This document shows positions 42,122-53,212 of a stretch of 64,000 nt of DNA, one piece after another. Source of the DNA: Anticarsia gemmatalis (taxonomy: Eukaryota; Arthropoda; Insecta; Lepidoptera; Erebidae); NCBI RefSeq assembly GCF_050436995.1, contig NC_134775.1, forward strand, positions 4,131,124-4,195,123. Reading direction: 5' to 3'. The position numbers were made by a program, and so were the translations under genes. The notes beneath the pieces were generated by a model. That model was not told the DNA's origin and did no database searches. It saw only the letters and a list, made by a program, of their open reading frames with translations. Every line of letters begins with the position of its first letter. Within the stretch, counting starts at the first letter, position 1.

Positions 42122-45100
42122 CTTCCGCTGCACGTGATCTCTTACTACAATCATCTCAGCGGGAATCGTCCACTGCTGGACAAAGGCCTCCCCCATCGAG
42201 CCCCAATAGGACCGGTCCTGGGCCGCCCTCATCCATCGGACTCCGGTAACCCTTACCAGGTCGTCGGTCCATCTTGTGGGGGGCCTGCCAACACTACGTT
42301 TCCCGGTTCGTGGTCGCCACTCCAGAACCTTTCTGCCCCAACGGCCGTCGGTTCTGCGCGCTATGTGCCCTGCCCACTGCCACTTGAGGTTCGCAACTCT
42401 TAGGGCTATATCGGTTACTTTGGTTCTCCTGCGGATCTCCTCATTTCTGATTCGATCTCGCAGGGAAACTCCGAGCATAGCCCTCTCCATTGCCCTCTGG
42501 GTGACTTTGAGCCTTCTGATAAGGCCCATAGTGAGCGACCACGTTTCAGCGCCATAGGTCATCACTGGCAACACACACTGGTCAAAGACTTTCGTCTTGA
42601 GACACTGCGGTAATTCGGACGAGAAGATGTGACGGAGCCTCCCGAACGCTGCCCAGCCGAGTTGGATTCGACGAGTGACCTCTTTCTCGAAGTTGGACCT
42701 ACCTAACTGGACAGTTTGTCCTAGGTAGACGTAATCGTCAACAACTTCGAGTGTAGCGTCGCCGATCTTGACAGGGGTGGGTCTGACATGGTGGTTCGAC
42801 ATGATTTTTGTCTTGTCCATGTTCATTTTGAGACCCACTTGTTGGGATACGCTACTGAGGTCATCGAGCATTGCGGCTAGGCCTTCCATGGTCTCAGCCA
42901 TGACTACGATATCGTCGGCAAATCGAAGGTGAGTCAAATACTCGCCATTGACGTTGATGCCGAGTCCTCTCCAATCCAGAAGCTTGAAGACGTCTTCCAA
43001 TGCAGCGGTGAACAGTTTCGGAGATATTGCATCTCCCTGTCTCACGCCACGCCGCAGCTGGATAGGTTTCGAGTTCTGGTCTTGAAGGCGGACTGACATG
43101 GTGGCGTTTTTGCATAAGCACTTCAACACTTCGATGTACCGATAGTCAATTTGGCACCTCTGGAGAGACTGTAGCACTGCCCAGGTCTCGATCGAATCAA
43201 AGGCTTTCTCATAGTCCACAAACGCTAAACATAGGGGCCGGTTATACTCCTCGGACTTCTGTATAACCTGCCGCAGCGTATGTATGTGGTCTATGGTACT
43301 AAAGCCTTTTCGGAAACCGGCTTGTTCGTGAGGCTGAAAGTCATCGAACCTGTTAGCGAGACGATTCGTAATAACTCTCGAGAACAGCTTGTAGACGTGA
43401 CTCAGGAGCGAGATGGGCCTATAGTTCTTGAAAAAAACGCTTTATCGCCCTTTTTAAAGAACAGCACCACCACGCTCCTGTGCCATGCCTTAGGCGTGGT
43501 ACCCTCGTGAATGACGGAATTAAACAGTTTTCGGAGAGGTTCTAATATCGGCTGTCCGCCCGCTTTTAGAAGCTCTGCTGTTATTCCGTCATCACCTGGA
43601 GCCTTGTTGTTCTTGAGCTGTCTGAGAGCCATACTAATCTCGCACAGGTCGATGTCCGGGATATCTTCGGTATAGTGTCGGGTTAGTGCGGCTCTTGGAT
43701 CTGTTGCCGCACTGCAAACAGGTGATCGTGTGGACGTGTATAACTGTCCGTAGAACTTCTCTACCTCACCCATGAGCTCAGCTCCGGAAGATATGATCCT
43801 GCCGTCCTCGGTCTTCAGTTTGGTCAGCCGGCTTTGCCCAATGGACAGATCCCTGGCAAACACCTTAGAACCCCAGTTCCGCTCAATAGCCTCTTCAACA
43901 CATTTGGTGTTGAATTGGCGTATATCGCGTTTCAGGGACTTTGAGATCCATCAATTGAGCCGCCGGCAGACTGTCACGTCACCGGAGGACTGCAGAACCA
44001 TCCTACGTCGTTCTTCCATGAGCTGTAGGGTAGGGTCTGAGAGTTTTTTAGTTCTTTTTGGATGCTGGGTCTTAAAGAACTTGGACCCAGTCATCTGGAC
44101 AGTTTCCACGAGCCTGTTGCTATAATCATCCACATCTACGCACTCACCTAGGCACTCGAAGCGGTTACGTAGTTCTTGTTGAAAGCTCTTGGGGTATTGA
44201 ATATGAGCAGGTGCCGGTCGGAGCGTGGACTTCATCAGTCGTGACCGTTCGAGCGCTATGTTTAGATTCAATGTGCCTCTTACCATTCGGTGATCGCTCC
44301 CGGTTTTCACCGCATTGATCACAGAGACATCATTGAATATGCGCCGTTTGGTCGACATGACGAAGTCGATCTCATTTTTGGTCGCACCATCGGGACCCAC
44401 CCAGGTCCACTTGCGGTGATTCCGCTTCCTGAAGAAGGAGTTCATCATAAAGAGTCCTTCCCTCTCCATGAAGTCGGCCAGCAGTTGACCCCGCGCGTTT
44501 CGTTGCCCATACCCAAATTGCACCACTTTCAACTCATTACCGCAACGTGTGCCCAGTTTCGCGTCGAAGTCTCCCATGACAACGGTGAAGTAGGTCTGGG
44601 AGCTATGTATAGCCCGGGATATATCTTCGTACATAGCCTCTACCTCATCGTCGGAATGTGCCGAAGTCGGGGCGTAGACCTGGATGACCTTCAACGAATA
44701 CCTTTTGGTAATTCTGAGTATCAGGTACGCCACCCTTGTCGACACACTCTCGATCTTCACCACGTTGTTCACGAGGGACTTGTGGATGATAAACCCGACA
44801 CCACCCTGGGACTGCTGGTCGCCCTCCCGGAAATAGAGCAGGTTACCTGACTTAAGGATTATTGAGTCCTCCCCCTGTCTTCGGACTTCAGATAACCCTA
44901 CAATGTCCCATCGTATCCTGCTCAATTCTTCCTCCAGTTCGACTAACTTCTCGTCGGTCCGCAGTGTGCGCGTGTTATATGTTGCCAGGGCCAGTTGTCG
45001 TCGGTTGTGGTAGCCTGATCGCTGCCGGGGATTCTTAGCACCCCTTGCCCCGCCGTTACCATTACCGCTACCATAGTCAGGAATAGCGGGGCCGCCGGGG

Positions 45101-45473
45101 ACTAGGGGCCGATCTTTTTGTGCCATCATTATGGGGGGGTTGTGCCATAATCGCCACGCTTGGCAGGCGGGTTGGCGATCACAGTGGCGGAAGGCTCATC
45201 ACAAGACGCTGCTGCCCGTCTTGTGTCTCGCTATTTCTTTCCGCCGTGTGGTTTGACCGCCATTAGTCGGTTGACTGTTTGCACTAGTGGTACTAAGTAC
45301 CTCTAGTGGGCGGTGGGGTCGTCACGTCCCGACGCCTATATCCTAGATATCTTACTACGTAGACAAGTAATTTAACGTGAGACCCATGCCACTGTACGTA
45401 CAACCTTTGTTAATGAATTGAATTTATTTAGTAATTCGATTATAAATGATATTTGATTCTTGCATAAGGCTGT
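42122..45473 (-). mobile_element. RTE-clade LINE, full length
   Basis: A 3.35-kb minus-strand element, about the full length of RTE LINEs, is flanked by ATGCAC on both sides (42116-42121 and 45474-45479), a likely target duplication. A single ORF codes for endonuclease and RT. About 340 bases of 5' UTR precede the ATG at 45129. The 3' end includes the CCACTGCTGGACAAAGGC-type motif common at lepidopteran RTE 3' ends. It is inserted in the integrase region of the BEL element. Confidence 0.85.
42131..45129 (-). pseudogene. RTE LINE ORF: endonuclease and reverse transcriptase
   Basis: The ATG at 45129 follows a short leader. The endonuclease shows LATYNTRTLRTDEKL, VGLSEVRRQG, VYAPTS, VMGDFDAKLG, NEIDFVMS and GSDHRMV. 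A TGA in frame near 43951-43953, one C-to-T step from Arg, stops the frame. It continues open as WISKSLKRD with RT motifs LKNNKAPGDDGITAELLK and VVLFFKKGDK. A one-base shift in a T-run near 43435 moves the rest into another frame: FVDYEKAFDSIE, GVRQGDAISPKLF, RFADDIVVMAE, YLGQTV and the C-terminal LKWQWAGHIARR and GRPPTRWTDD blocks. All RTE domains are present; only these two defects are clear. Confidence 0.87.
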
Positions 45474-45479
45474 ATGCAC

Positions 45480-45615
45480 ACTGTGTTTTTTCCTTTCTAA
45501 TAGCGGGCTGTTTTATTCACTTGTAGTAATAATATGCTATTGGGATTAAAATTGACAAGCCATTTTGGCCCTTCCCACCACATGCGATCTTCAGATAAGT
45601 TCTCCGACGTCAATC
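45480..45615 (-). pseudogene. pol: BEL RNase H to integrase linker
   Basis: This short piece reads LTSENLSEDRMWWEGPKWL on the minus strand, the family block after RNase H (as in DEPLWWEGPSFL of the BEL at 8385-12305). It belongs to the Roo-like element and is isolated between the RTE LINE and the hAT transposon. Confidence 0.75.
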
Positions 45616-45907
45616 CAGGGCCGTAGCTATGGGGGGGCATTGTGGGGCAATGCCCTACCTTGAAATCACAATGCCCTACCTTAAAAATACCAAAAACTAA
45701 GACAAATTATTATAATTAAATTGTTTGTTCAAAGTTTGCGATAAAAAAATGTAGCGGTATGTATTATATTTTTTTACAAACATACCACAGTTTGTAACAT
45801 TTATTTCATATTATAATAATTCTTTGCTTTGAGTAGGTATAGATGGCATTTGACGCGCCATCACATAAAGCGATGGGTCTATTTAATTATAATATCTATG
45901 ATGGAGA

Positions 45908-45972
45908 GGGGATTCCCCGTACCATAGATCGCAATATAGGCTATATCGCGATCTATAGTACGGGGAATCCCC
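45908..45972. repeat. 65-bp near-perfect palindrome in the hAT 5' region
   Basis: Two 32-base arms, starting GGGGATTCCCCGTAC and ending GTACGGGGAATCCCC, differ at only two positions and are separated by one base. It lies 140 bases before the transposase ATG. It could form a long hairpin or cruciform, or be a tiny foldback insertion. Confidence 0.9.
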
Positions 45973-46110
45973 TTTTAAATTACTCTATTCACGATGACAT
46001 TGATTGTTTGTAGTTTGGTTATGTGAAGTGTACGGTAAAGAGTGTTTTAGTCAAAAATCGATACAATTGTCATTTTTATTGCTATAAATTGAGAATTCAT
46101 TGATTTCGCG

Positions 46111-49100
46111 ATGGATATACGGGATTTCTTTGGAAAAAAACGAAAAGTTGAAGAGAAAATTGACCACGAAGAACCTCACTTCTCTAAACAGGTGGAAACA
46201 CAAAATTCAATCGCTACTCCTAGTTCCATGGCAACAGGTTGGTCAACACATGTTGGTAATGTTAGCTATGGTATTCTTTCTGATATTGCACAAATCGGAG
46301 AACCAATAAAACAAGTTGTTTTAGACACATATCCAAAACAACATAACAGGGCCTTTGTTTCCGATTGGTTCAAGCGTTATAAATGGTTGCAGTATTCCGT
46401 CGAGAAAGATGCTGCTTTTTGCTATCCATGCCAGCAATTTTTACCTCATGGAAGCAAACAGACTTCGTACACTTCCACAGGATTTACAAACTGGAAAAAT
46501 GCCACTGATTCTAAAACTGGTTTTCCAAAACATGAAAAATCTATTTCTCATATTCAAGCTATGGCGATGTGGCAGGAGAAATTACAAAGAATATCTACAT
46601 CTAGCAGTGTTCAAACATTAATAAATCAAAAAGTATTAGAAAAATATAGGTATTACGTGATATCTATAATTGAAGTAATACAATTTCTAATTGTCAATGA
46701 GTTAGCTTTGCGTGGAAATTATATTTTAGAAGAAGAAAAAGAAAAAGGATTGTTTCAGAATTTATTTGAATACACATGTATGAAAGATCCAAATTTGAAC
46801 GAGGTTCTCACTCATATACCACAAAACGCAACATATCGTTCACCTGAAATTCAAAATCAAATAATTCAAGCAATGGTTCAAGCAGTACGAAGTTCCATTG
46901 TCAAAGATATTAATGAATCTGACGTGAAATGGTTTACTCTAATGGAAGATGGGACGAGAGATAAAAATAACCGCGAAAATATTGCATTAGCAATACGTTA
47001 CGTCAAGGATGGTGTCATCAATGAGTCATTGCTGATGGTGCAGACTACTGAAAACCTTGATGCAGCCACTTTCACGGAATTAACGTTAAATACTCTTACG
47101 GAAAATAACATTGACCCCTCTTGTATGCTTAGCCAATGCTATGATGGCGCAAGTGTAATGAGTGGGAAAGTTTCAGGAGTTGCGACTAGAATAGAAAATA
47201 AATTGGGCCGGAAAATTCCTTACGTCCACTGCTATAACCATCGCTTGCACTTAATAGTCATCAGAACTATCTCCGAAATGACTTTCATCCGTTTATTTTT
47301 TGACCAATGCATCATGTTACATGAATTCTTTCATCATGGCAAGATATCTGCCTTATATAGTGGAAAAAGAATTAGCCGACTCCTCGAACAACGCTGGTCT
47401 GGACATTTGGCAGTTACAAAAGTTGTATATGATAATTATTCATCGATTTTGCAGACTTTAAAAGAAATTAAAAATGGCAGATTCAATGGTGATGACGTCG
47501 CGAAGAGTATCGGTATTAAAAAAGTTATGCTTTATCTGGAATTCCGAATGGCCATGGTTGTGGCCAAAAAAGTCTTATCCATGCTACAACCTGCAGACGC
47601 AGCTTTGCAAGCCCGAAGCGCAGGTTTGAAAGACGCCATAACAATCATAAAGTGTGTCGAAGATGAAATTATAAAATTAAGATCAAATCAGATGTATAAT
47701 CAAATTCTGGAAGAAGCTAAGTCTTTAACAAGCGACGACTGCGGCGAATCTGAAAGTAAGACACAGACCTCCAGTGGCGAAGGCTCCATACAACTCGATT
47801 CCTATCGGCTTCCCTTTCTGGACAGACTTAATATTAGTGTTAAATTAATTGTTTACTATTGCCAAATAAAACACAATTAATTAATAATCATCAATATTTA
47901 AACCGAAATCTTTAACTAGAATCATTAATCTAATCGAAACAGTACGAAAACGCCTACCCTTCAAAAATTACGCTCCGCTAAAAACGCAACGTGAAGTAAT
48001 AATAATGAAACAAGCCGGAGGCGCTGATCGAGAATCGCGTACAATAAAAACTATGGCGGCGATGTCGCTTACGACCTTTTGGATCGCGCTTCGCACCGCG
48101 CTGCATAGTGGCGAGCAAGCCGGAGGAAGAGCGGGTTGCCTCGCGCTACAGCGCTCGCGCCGCGGCGGACACATGATCTTACGCATGTTTCTGTCGCGGT
48201 GCGAGCCGCACGCAAGAGCGAGATGGAAAATATAAGCTAAGCATCCTGCATAAGTATTAGTGGAATACAGTTTTTGTCGAGTTTGACATTAGGTCATGTT
48301 TGTTTACTGTTTACATCTTTCGCGCGCTCTATAACAAATTAGAATATTTGTGTTTATTACTACATTATTCCTTGATAATTGTGTTTGTGCATAATTGTGA
48401 ATGTATCAGTATATTAAACAGTAATTGTTTTGCATGTTTCTATTAGAGTAAATTTTCATTTTGTCAGATTTATAGGTTAAACTCATTACAATAAAAGTGT
48501 TCTGCGTTTATCCATAATGTGTTTGATATTTTATTGTTGTTGAATACATTCTAAATTGCTTGTATAATAAGTTATTAAACAACCAGTGCGAGACAATCAT
48601 CAATCGTTCGATATACGTTATCTTAAATATGTGCTGTTGTGTTACCTACGTGTTACTACTGAAGATATAGTAACTTAATACAAAACAAGCATGATTAGGT
48701 AGCATGGTAAGTACCTATGTATTATTAGTCTGTAGAGAGAAATAAGATACTGTAGTCGAATGTAGATAATACTCTCATATTGTTATTATGCAGTAATACG
48801 CTACTTTTATGTCGGCATTCTTACGATGTACCTACATAACATGTAGGTACTATACCTAGACAATGACTCATAGCTCCGGCTTACCTTTTGTAAAAAATGA
48901 CCCTTCGCCACTGCAGACCTCGAAGAGGCAAGTAAAAAAACCAAATCGGATGAATGACTATTTCACGTATGGTCCCTCCTGTTCCTCTACCAAACAAAAT
49001 ATAGAAGAGAATGATGAGCCATTTAAGTCTGAGTATTTCGAAACGTTGGACATACTAATTGCTGAATTACAAAGAAGGTTTTCGGACAACGATGATCTAA

Positions 49101-49595
49101 TCAATTCGATTGCAAGTCTCGACGAGTTGGATGTAGATAAAATGGTTCCACTAAAAAATTTGGGTAAGTTTGGAAAAAAATAATATTTAAAATAATTAGT
49201 CATGTTCAATTTACAATTTTAACCTGATTTACAATTTTTTAGGTCTGAAAATTCCGTCAAGGGAAGAGGCTAGTGTGGTTAAAGCTTACTTGAGTCGTAA
49301 AGAGGATAAAATGGAAAATACATTGCAAGTTTTGTACCGGCAACGAGAGGCGTTCAAAGATACATATGAACTTTTTGCGTCTGTGGCGACCATAGGATGT
49401 AGCACTTCAGTGTGCGAATCTACGTTTTCAACTTTAACTGCAATTAATAGGCCTCAAAGGCTGTCAATGGGTCACGAGAGAATGGCTGGTATGGTATTTC
49501 TGGCCTTTGAAAAAAAAAGAACAAAATCAGTTGATCTGAACGAAGTCCTTCGCATTTTTAATAACATGGCGAATCGTAGAATTCAGCTGTTTTAA
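46111..49595 (+). pseudogene. hAT transposase (ZMYM1-like, TTF finger, DUF4371), split by a MITE
   Basis: The ATG at 46111 begins MDIRDFFGKKRKVEEK. A TTF-type zinc-finger domain follows (SDWFKRYKWLQYS, CYPCQQFL, GFTNWK, HEKSISH). Then comes a DUF4371-type hAT core with LMEDGTRDKNNRENIALAIR, MLSQCYDGASVMSG and YVHCYNHRLHLIV, and at the C-terminus the dimerisation block CESTFSTLTAINRPQRLSM. Exon 1 is interrupted at 47771 by the MITE and resumes at 48922 in the same frame once the 8-bp duplication is discounted. An intron with GTAAGT donor and TTTTTTAG acceptor spans 49164-49242. The stop is at 49595. I see no other disabling change. The cut-and-paste role is known for the family. Confidence 0.85.
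47772..48913. mobile_element. Non-autonomous hAT element, copy 2
   Basis: CAGTGGCGAAGG at 47772 and CCTTCGCCACTG ending 48913 are flanked by a perfect 8-bp duplication CAGACCTC (47764-47771 and 48914-48921). The interior matches copy 1 (30721-31854) throughout. Its terminal repeats differ from those of the hAT it landed in, so a different transposase family mobilised it. It interrupts the transposase frame. Confidence 0.94.
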
Positions 49596-49857
49596 GTATT
49601 TTTATTATTATGTTAATTATTATAATAAGTTTGCAGAACTAATATAATCTGAATGGTATTTTTAGTCGTATCTATTTATTCGTATCACCCCACCCAACAA
49701 TTAATTATTACCTCACTCTCATTCAGACGTGGATCTCTACATCCAAATCTGGAAGTTCAACCATCTTGTTCGATTGTTCTTTTTTTTACTTCCGCCCTAC
49801 CTGTAACCAATGCTGCCCTACCTCAAATTCGACTCTAGCTACAGCCCTGCGTCAATC

Positions 49858-51832
49858 CTCGGGTGGCACAGTCAGCTGCATTGTCACAAGACTTGACGTG
49901 ACGCCAATTGGATGCTGAAATGACTGCAGTGATCTTCTGCACGCGATTTGCTACAAATTGCTGCCATTTTGATGAGTCTCCATGTAACCAGCCAAGTACC
50001 ACCATCGAGTCAGTCCAGGCGAAAATCTCTTTATGCTCTGAAGAAAGTGTCTGCAGAAATTCATCTTCATCAATTGTGATAATAATAGTGCCCCAAGTAA
50101 CTCCAACCTGGGTAATGTTATTGCTTTGTTCAATGGCGCAACCTTCGTTTTTGCTATGACAAGCTTCGATGTGCACGTGCCCTTATGATCGGTTGTGACC
50201 ACGTAAATTGCACACGCGTAAGCCTTCTCGGATGCGTCCCAAATGCATGAATTTGCGTAGTTTGATTTATTTGACCTAAATAGCGAGGTATTGCAAAAAT
50301 GCTGATATTTCTTAAGTCGTTTCGCAACTTCTGCCATTGTAATGATATGTTCGGCGGCAAGGTTTCGTCCCATGCTAGTGGGGTCGTCCACGTGGTCTGG
50401 AACAACATCTTTGCTCTGATAGTGAGCGGTGATAACCAGCCGAGGGGGTCAAATAATTTTGATATATCTGATAATAGTTGTCGTTTTGTTTGGGCTTATC
50501 TTCTACTTGCGGTTCGATTCTTGTGTCGAACGTAAACGTGTCACTTGTAGCGATCCATCTTAAACCCAATGTTTTTCGAGACTCAGTATCTTTAAACTCG
50601 AATGGAGCGTTTAATTGTTCTGGCTGAAGATTTTCGATGAGTTGTGGTTCATTGCTTGACCATTTCCACAGATTCATGCCGGCGCCCTTTAATGTTTTGA
50701 TTAAATCTTGCTGAAGTTGTCGGGCTTCCTGGATGTTATTACTTCCTCCTAAATAATCATCCATGTAGAAAGACCACTCTAACGCCGCAGCGACTGATGG
50801 ATGTTGGTCTGCGTGATCGATGCCAATTTGTTTCAGCGTCCTCATCGCTAAATAGGGTGCTGCCCTAGTACCGTAAGTAACGGTCGTTAAATGATAAGTA
50901 TGGAGGTCATCGTGCGGATAACTTCTCCACAATATTGATTGAAGAGGCTGATCTTCAGGCCTTATGAGTATTGCTCGAAACATTTTTTCCACATCTGCAG
51001 TCACGACGTACTTGTATTGTCGCCATCTTAACATGAGATTTTGTAGATCTTGTTGAAGATTAGGTCCGCTATACATAAGGTCGTTTAAACTTTGTCCAGT
51101 TGACATCTTAGACGAAGCATTGAACACCACACGGAGAGCTGTCGTTGTGGAGTCTAACTTCAGCACGCCGTGATGAGGTAAATAGCATGCTGTGTGATCC
51201 TGATGACTAACTTTACGCATATGACCTAATTCTTCATACTCTCGCATGAACTTGCGGTAACCTTCAGCCAGTGATGGATCTCTGATCATCTTCTTTTCTT
51301 GCTGAATAAATTGAGCGGCTGCCCTTGATCTAGATGCGCCCATCTCTTGTTCGAAGTTGGGCTTCATGGGCAATGCTACTTGATACTGTCCTGATTCTAA
51401 TTTCCTCGGAGTAGATTGATAATGCTCTTCACAATATAAGTTTGCTGATGATAATGATGGGGAGGAATCGCGTATATCTTCCACTTCCCAGAACTTGGAG
51501 ATACTATCTACGTCATTGACTACAACGTGGCAAGCAAATGTCCTTACATTGCCTGATAGTATCCATCCAAGTTTCGTTTGCTGTGCTATGGGTGCTTGGA
51601 CAGGACCCTTGATTAGACCACTCATGATAATATCGGAATATACACTTGCGTCCAAGAGCAAGTCAATTGGCTTTGATATATTATATTCGGGATCTGCTAA
51701 TCGTGTATGTGATAGGTGTGGCCAAGTTTGCTTCTTAAACGACGTGTTAAGCAAATTATTTATAACACGTGTTACAACTAGAGCCTCCGTTGTAAAATGA
51801 TAGTCGTTGTAAATTGATATATGTACAATCAA
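49858..51832 (-). pseudogene. pol: BEL reverse transcriptase and RNase H, frameshifted
   Basis: Frame 50375-51832 contains the end of the protease-RT linker (LLLDASVYSDI, KLGWILSGN), then RT with YLPHHGVLKLDS, LRVVFNASSKMSTGQSLND, TADVEKMFRAI, TVTYGTRAAPYLAMR and the catalytic YMDD. RNase H is spread over two or three frames between 49858 and 50400: SCIWDASEKAYACAIYV, LPRLELLGALLLSQL, AWTDSMVVLGWL and SWRHVKSCDNAADCATRGL. The gene continues at 45615 beyond the hAT insertion. The frame changes disable RNase H; the RT part alone looks intact. Confidence 0.83.
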
Positions 51833-51851
51833 GTGACACGAGACCCTTGCT

Positions 51852-52316
51852 TTACTTCTGTGTGGATCCGATGCCTGATACTGCTGCTCTGCAGTATTGT
51901 CGTTTTAATCCCAATAACTGGGCGGCGTTTTCTGATATAAGGGATATCTGTGACCCTTGATCCAATAGTGCTCTGAATTGCATATATGTTCCGTTAGAGG
52001 CCTTGATATTCAATGCTACAGTTGTTAAAAGTACTTCTTCATTTTCGCCCGCAACGTGGTTCACATTGTGACTATTTTGTGACGCCTTATCCAGTGCTGA
52101 CCGAGGTGGTTGGGATCTAGGTTGCTGTTGTGTTGCACAATTTTTCGCCATAATTGCATCATGAATTAATGAATTATGATCGCCGTTGCATTCCTTACAC
52201 TTTTTTGCTGATGCACATTTATTGTCATGATGTTTGTACAGACAATTGCGACAGATGTTATGATTTGACAGCGTTTTCATAATTGAGTCCGCCGATTGCG
52301 CAAGGAAACGTTCGCA
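51852..52316 (-). pseudogene. pol: BEL zinc knuckle and protease
   Basis: The minus strand reads CRNCLYKHHDNKC and CKECNGDHNSLIH, the Cys/His-rich gag end. After a Gln/Pro-rich linker comes the aspartic protease block FRALLDQGSQISLI, with the catalytic Asp of ALLD-G. The usual Thr/Ser after Asp is Gln here, which may weaken or abolish activity. A frame change near 51840 separates it from the RT frame. To the right it is cut by a LINE fragment at 52317. Confidence 0.75.
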
Positions 52317-53212
52317 CTGATAGAGTTTGTAAATTGTAACTGGAAGCTACATATAGATTCAATATGCAAAAGAATAGGCAGGTTCACATACGCTTTAAGA
52401 GAGTTAAAGAAAACCTCTAATGAAACAGCAACTCTTACGGCATATCATGGTCACGTGGGTTCTCTCTTGAGGTACGGGTTGCTATTATGGGGCAACTCAA
52501 CACACACATGTAGAGCATTTATAATGCAAAAAAAGTGCGTGAGAGCGATATGTGGAGTAGGACCGTTTGAGTCATGTAGACCACTTTTCAAGAACCTAGG
52601 TATATTGACACTGCAATCAATGTATATTTTAGAAATCGGAATGTTCGTAAGAAACCATGCACACATGTTCACTAGAGTACGGGAGGATGGTAGATTTCAA
52701 TCAAGAGATCCCACTAAATTGAAAATATTATCATGTAGAAGCGCATACCACAAAAACAATAGCTTAATGATGTGTATAAAAGTCTATAACCATATACCAC
52801 GCGTTATCAGGGAACTTCCTACAACCCAGTTCAAACACAAACTAAAGGAATGGCTAAGTGAAAACTGCTTTTACACAATAAATGAATTTTTCAATCATCG
52901 TAATTTAGAATAAATGTTTAATTAATATAATAATGTAGCAATTTCTCAATTTTTTGTATGTGTTTATTTATGTGTAATTGACTTATATTGTTGTCTTGTG
53001 TTATTTTGTGTATATTAATGTCTTGTGTGTGCATATAATTTGTATTTTTATTATTGAAATTAATAGGTATCTTGTATGTGCATTTGAATGATTTAAATTT
53101 TCGCATGCCTTTTGAAGGTGAGATGTCCTTGTGCATTGTACTAATTAATATGTAACAACTTTTGTAATACCATCTCATGTGAATAAATGACTGATTCTGA
53201 TTCTGATTCTGA
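52317..53212 (+). mobile_element. Daphne-like LINE, 3' fragment
   Basis: The plus strand codes for the end of a LINE RT (EFVNCNWKLHIDSICKRIGR, LLRYGLLLWGNS, CVRAICGVGPFESCRPLF, MCIKVYNHIPRVIREL), open to the stop at 52911. A 300-bp 3' UTR and a TGATTC repeat tail end near 53212. It is a 5'-truncated insertion, as usual for LINEs. It separates BEL gag from the BEL zinc knuckle and protease; the BEL reading resumes on each side (SPHD on the right, CERFLAQSAD on the left). It is related to, but distinct from, the LINEs at 17263 and 55300. Confidence 0.8.

Larger units (their letters stand above)
45616..49849 (+). mobile_element. Autonomous-type hAT transposon
   Basis: Ends CAGGGCCGTAGCTA and TAGCTACAGCCCTG are imperfect inverted repeats, flanked by a perfect 8-bp duplication CGTCAATC (45608-45615 and 49850-49857). 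Subterminal GCCCTACCT motifs occur two or more times at each end, the type of array hAT transposases bind. It contains a spliced transposase gene, a 65-bp palindrome upstream of the gene, and a 1.1-kb hAT MITE inserted in the gene. It sits in the RNase H region of the Roo-like BEL element. Confidence 0.92.

Noticed and set aside
44290..44850. Plus-strand open frame of 186 codons
   Set aside because: It is the shadow of the RTE endonuclease frame on the minus strand.
47872..48235. Gene in the GC-rich core of the hAT MITE
   Set aside because: The short frames there are not conserved between the two copies of the element (30721-31854 and 47772-48913), since small indels shift them.
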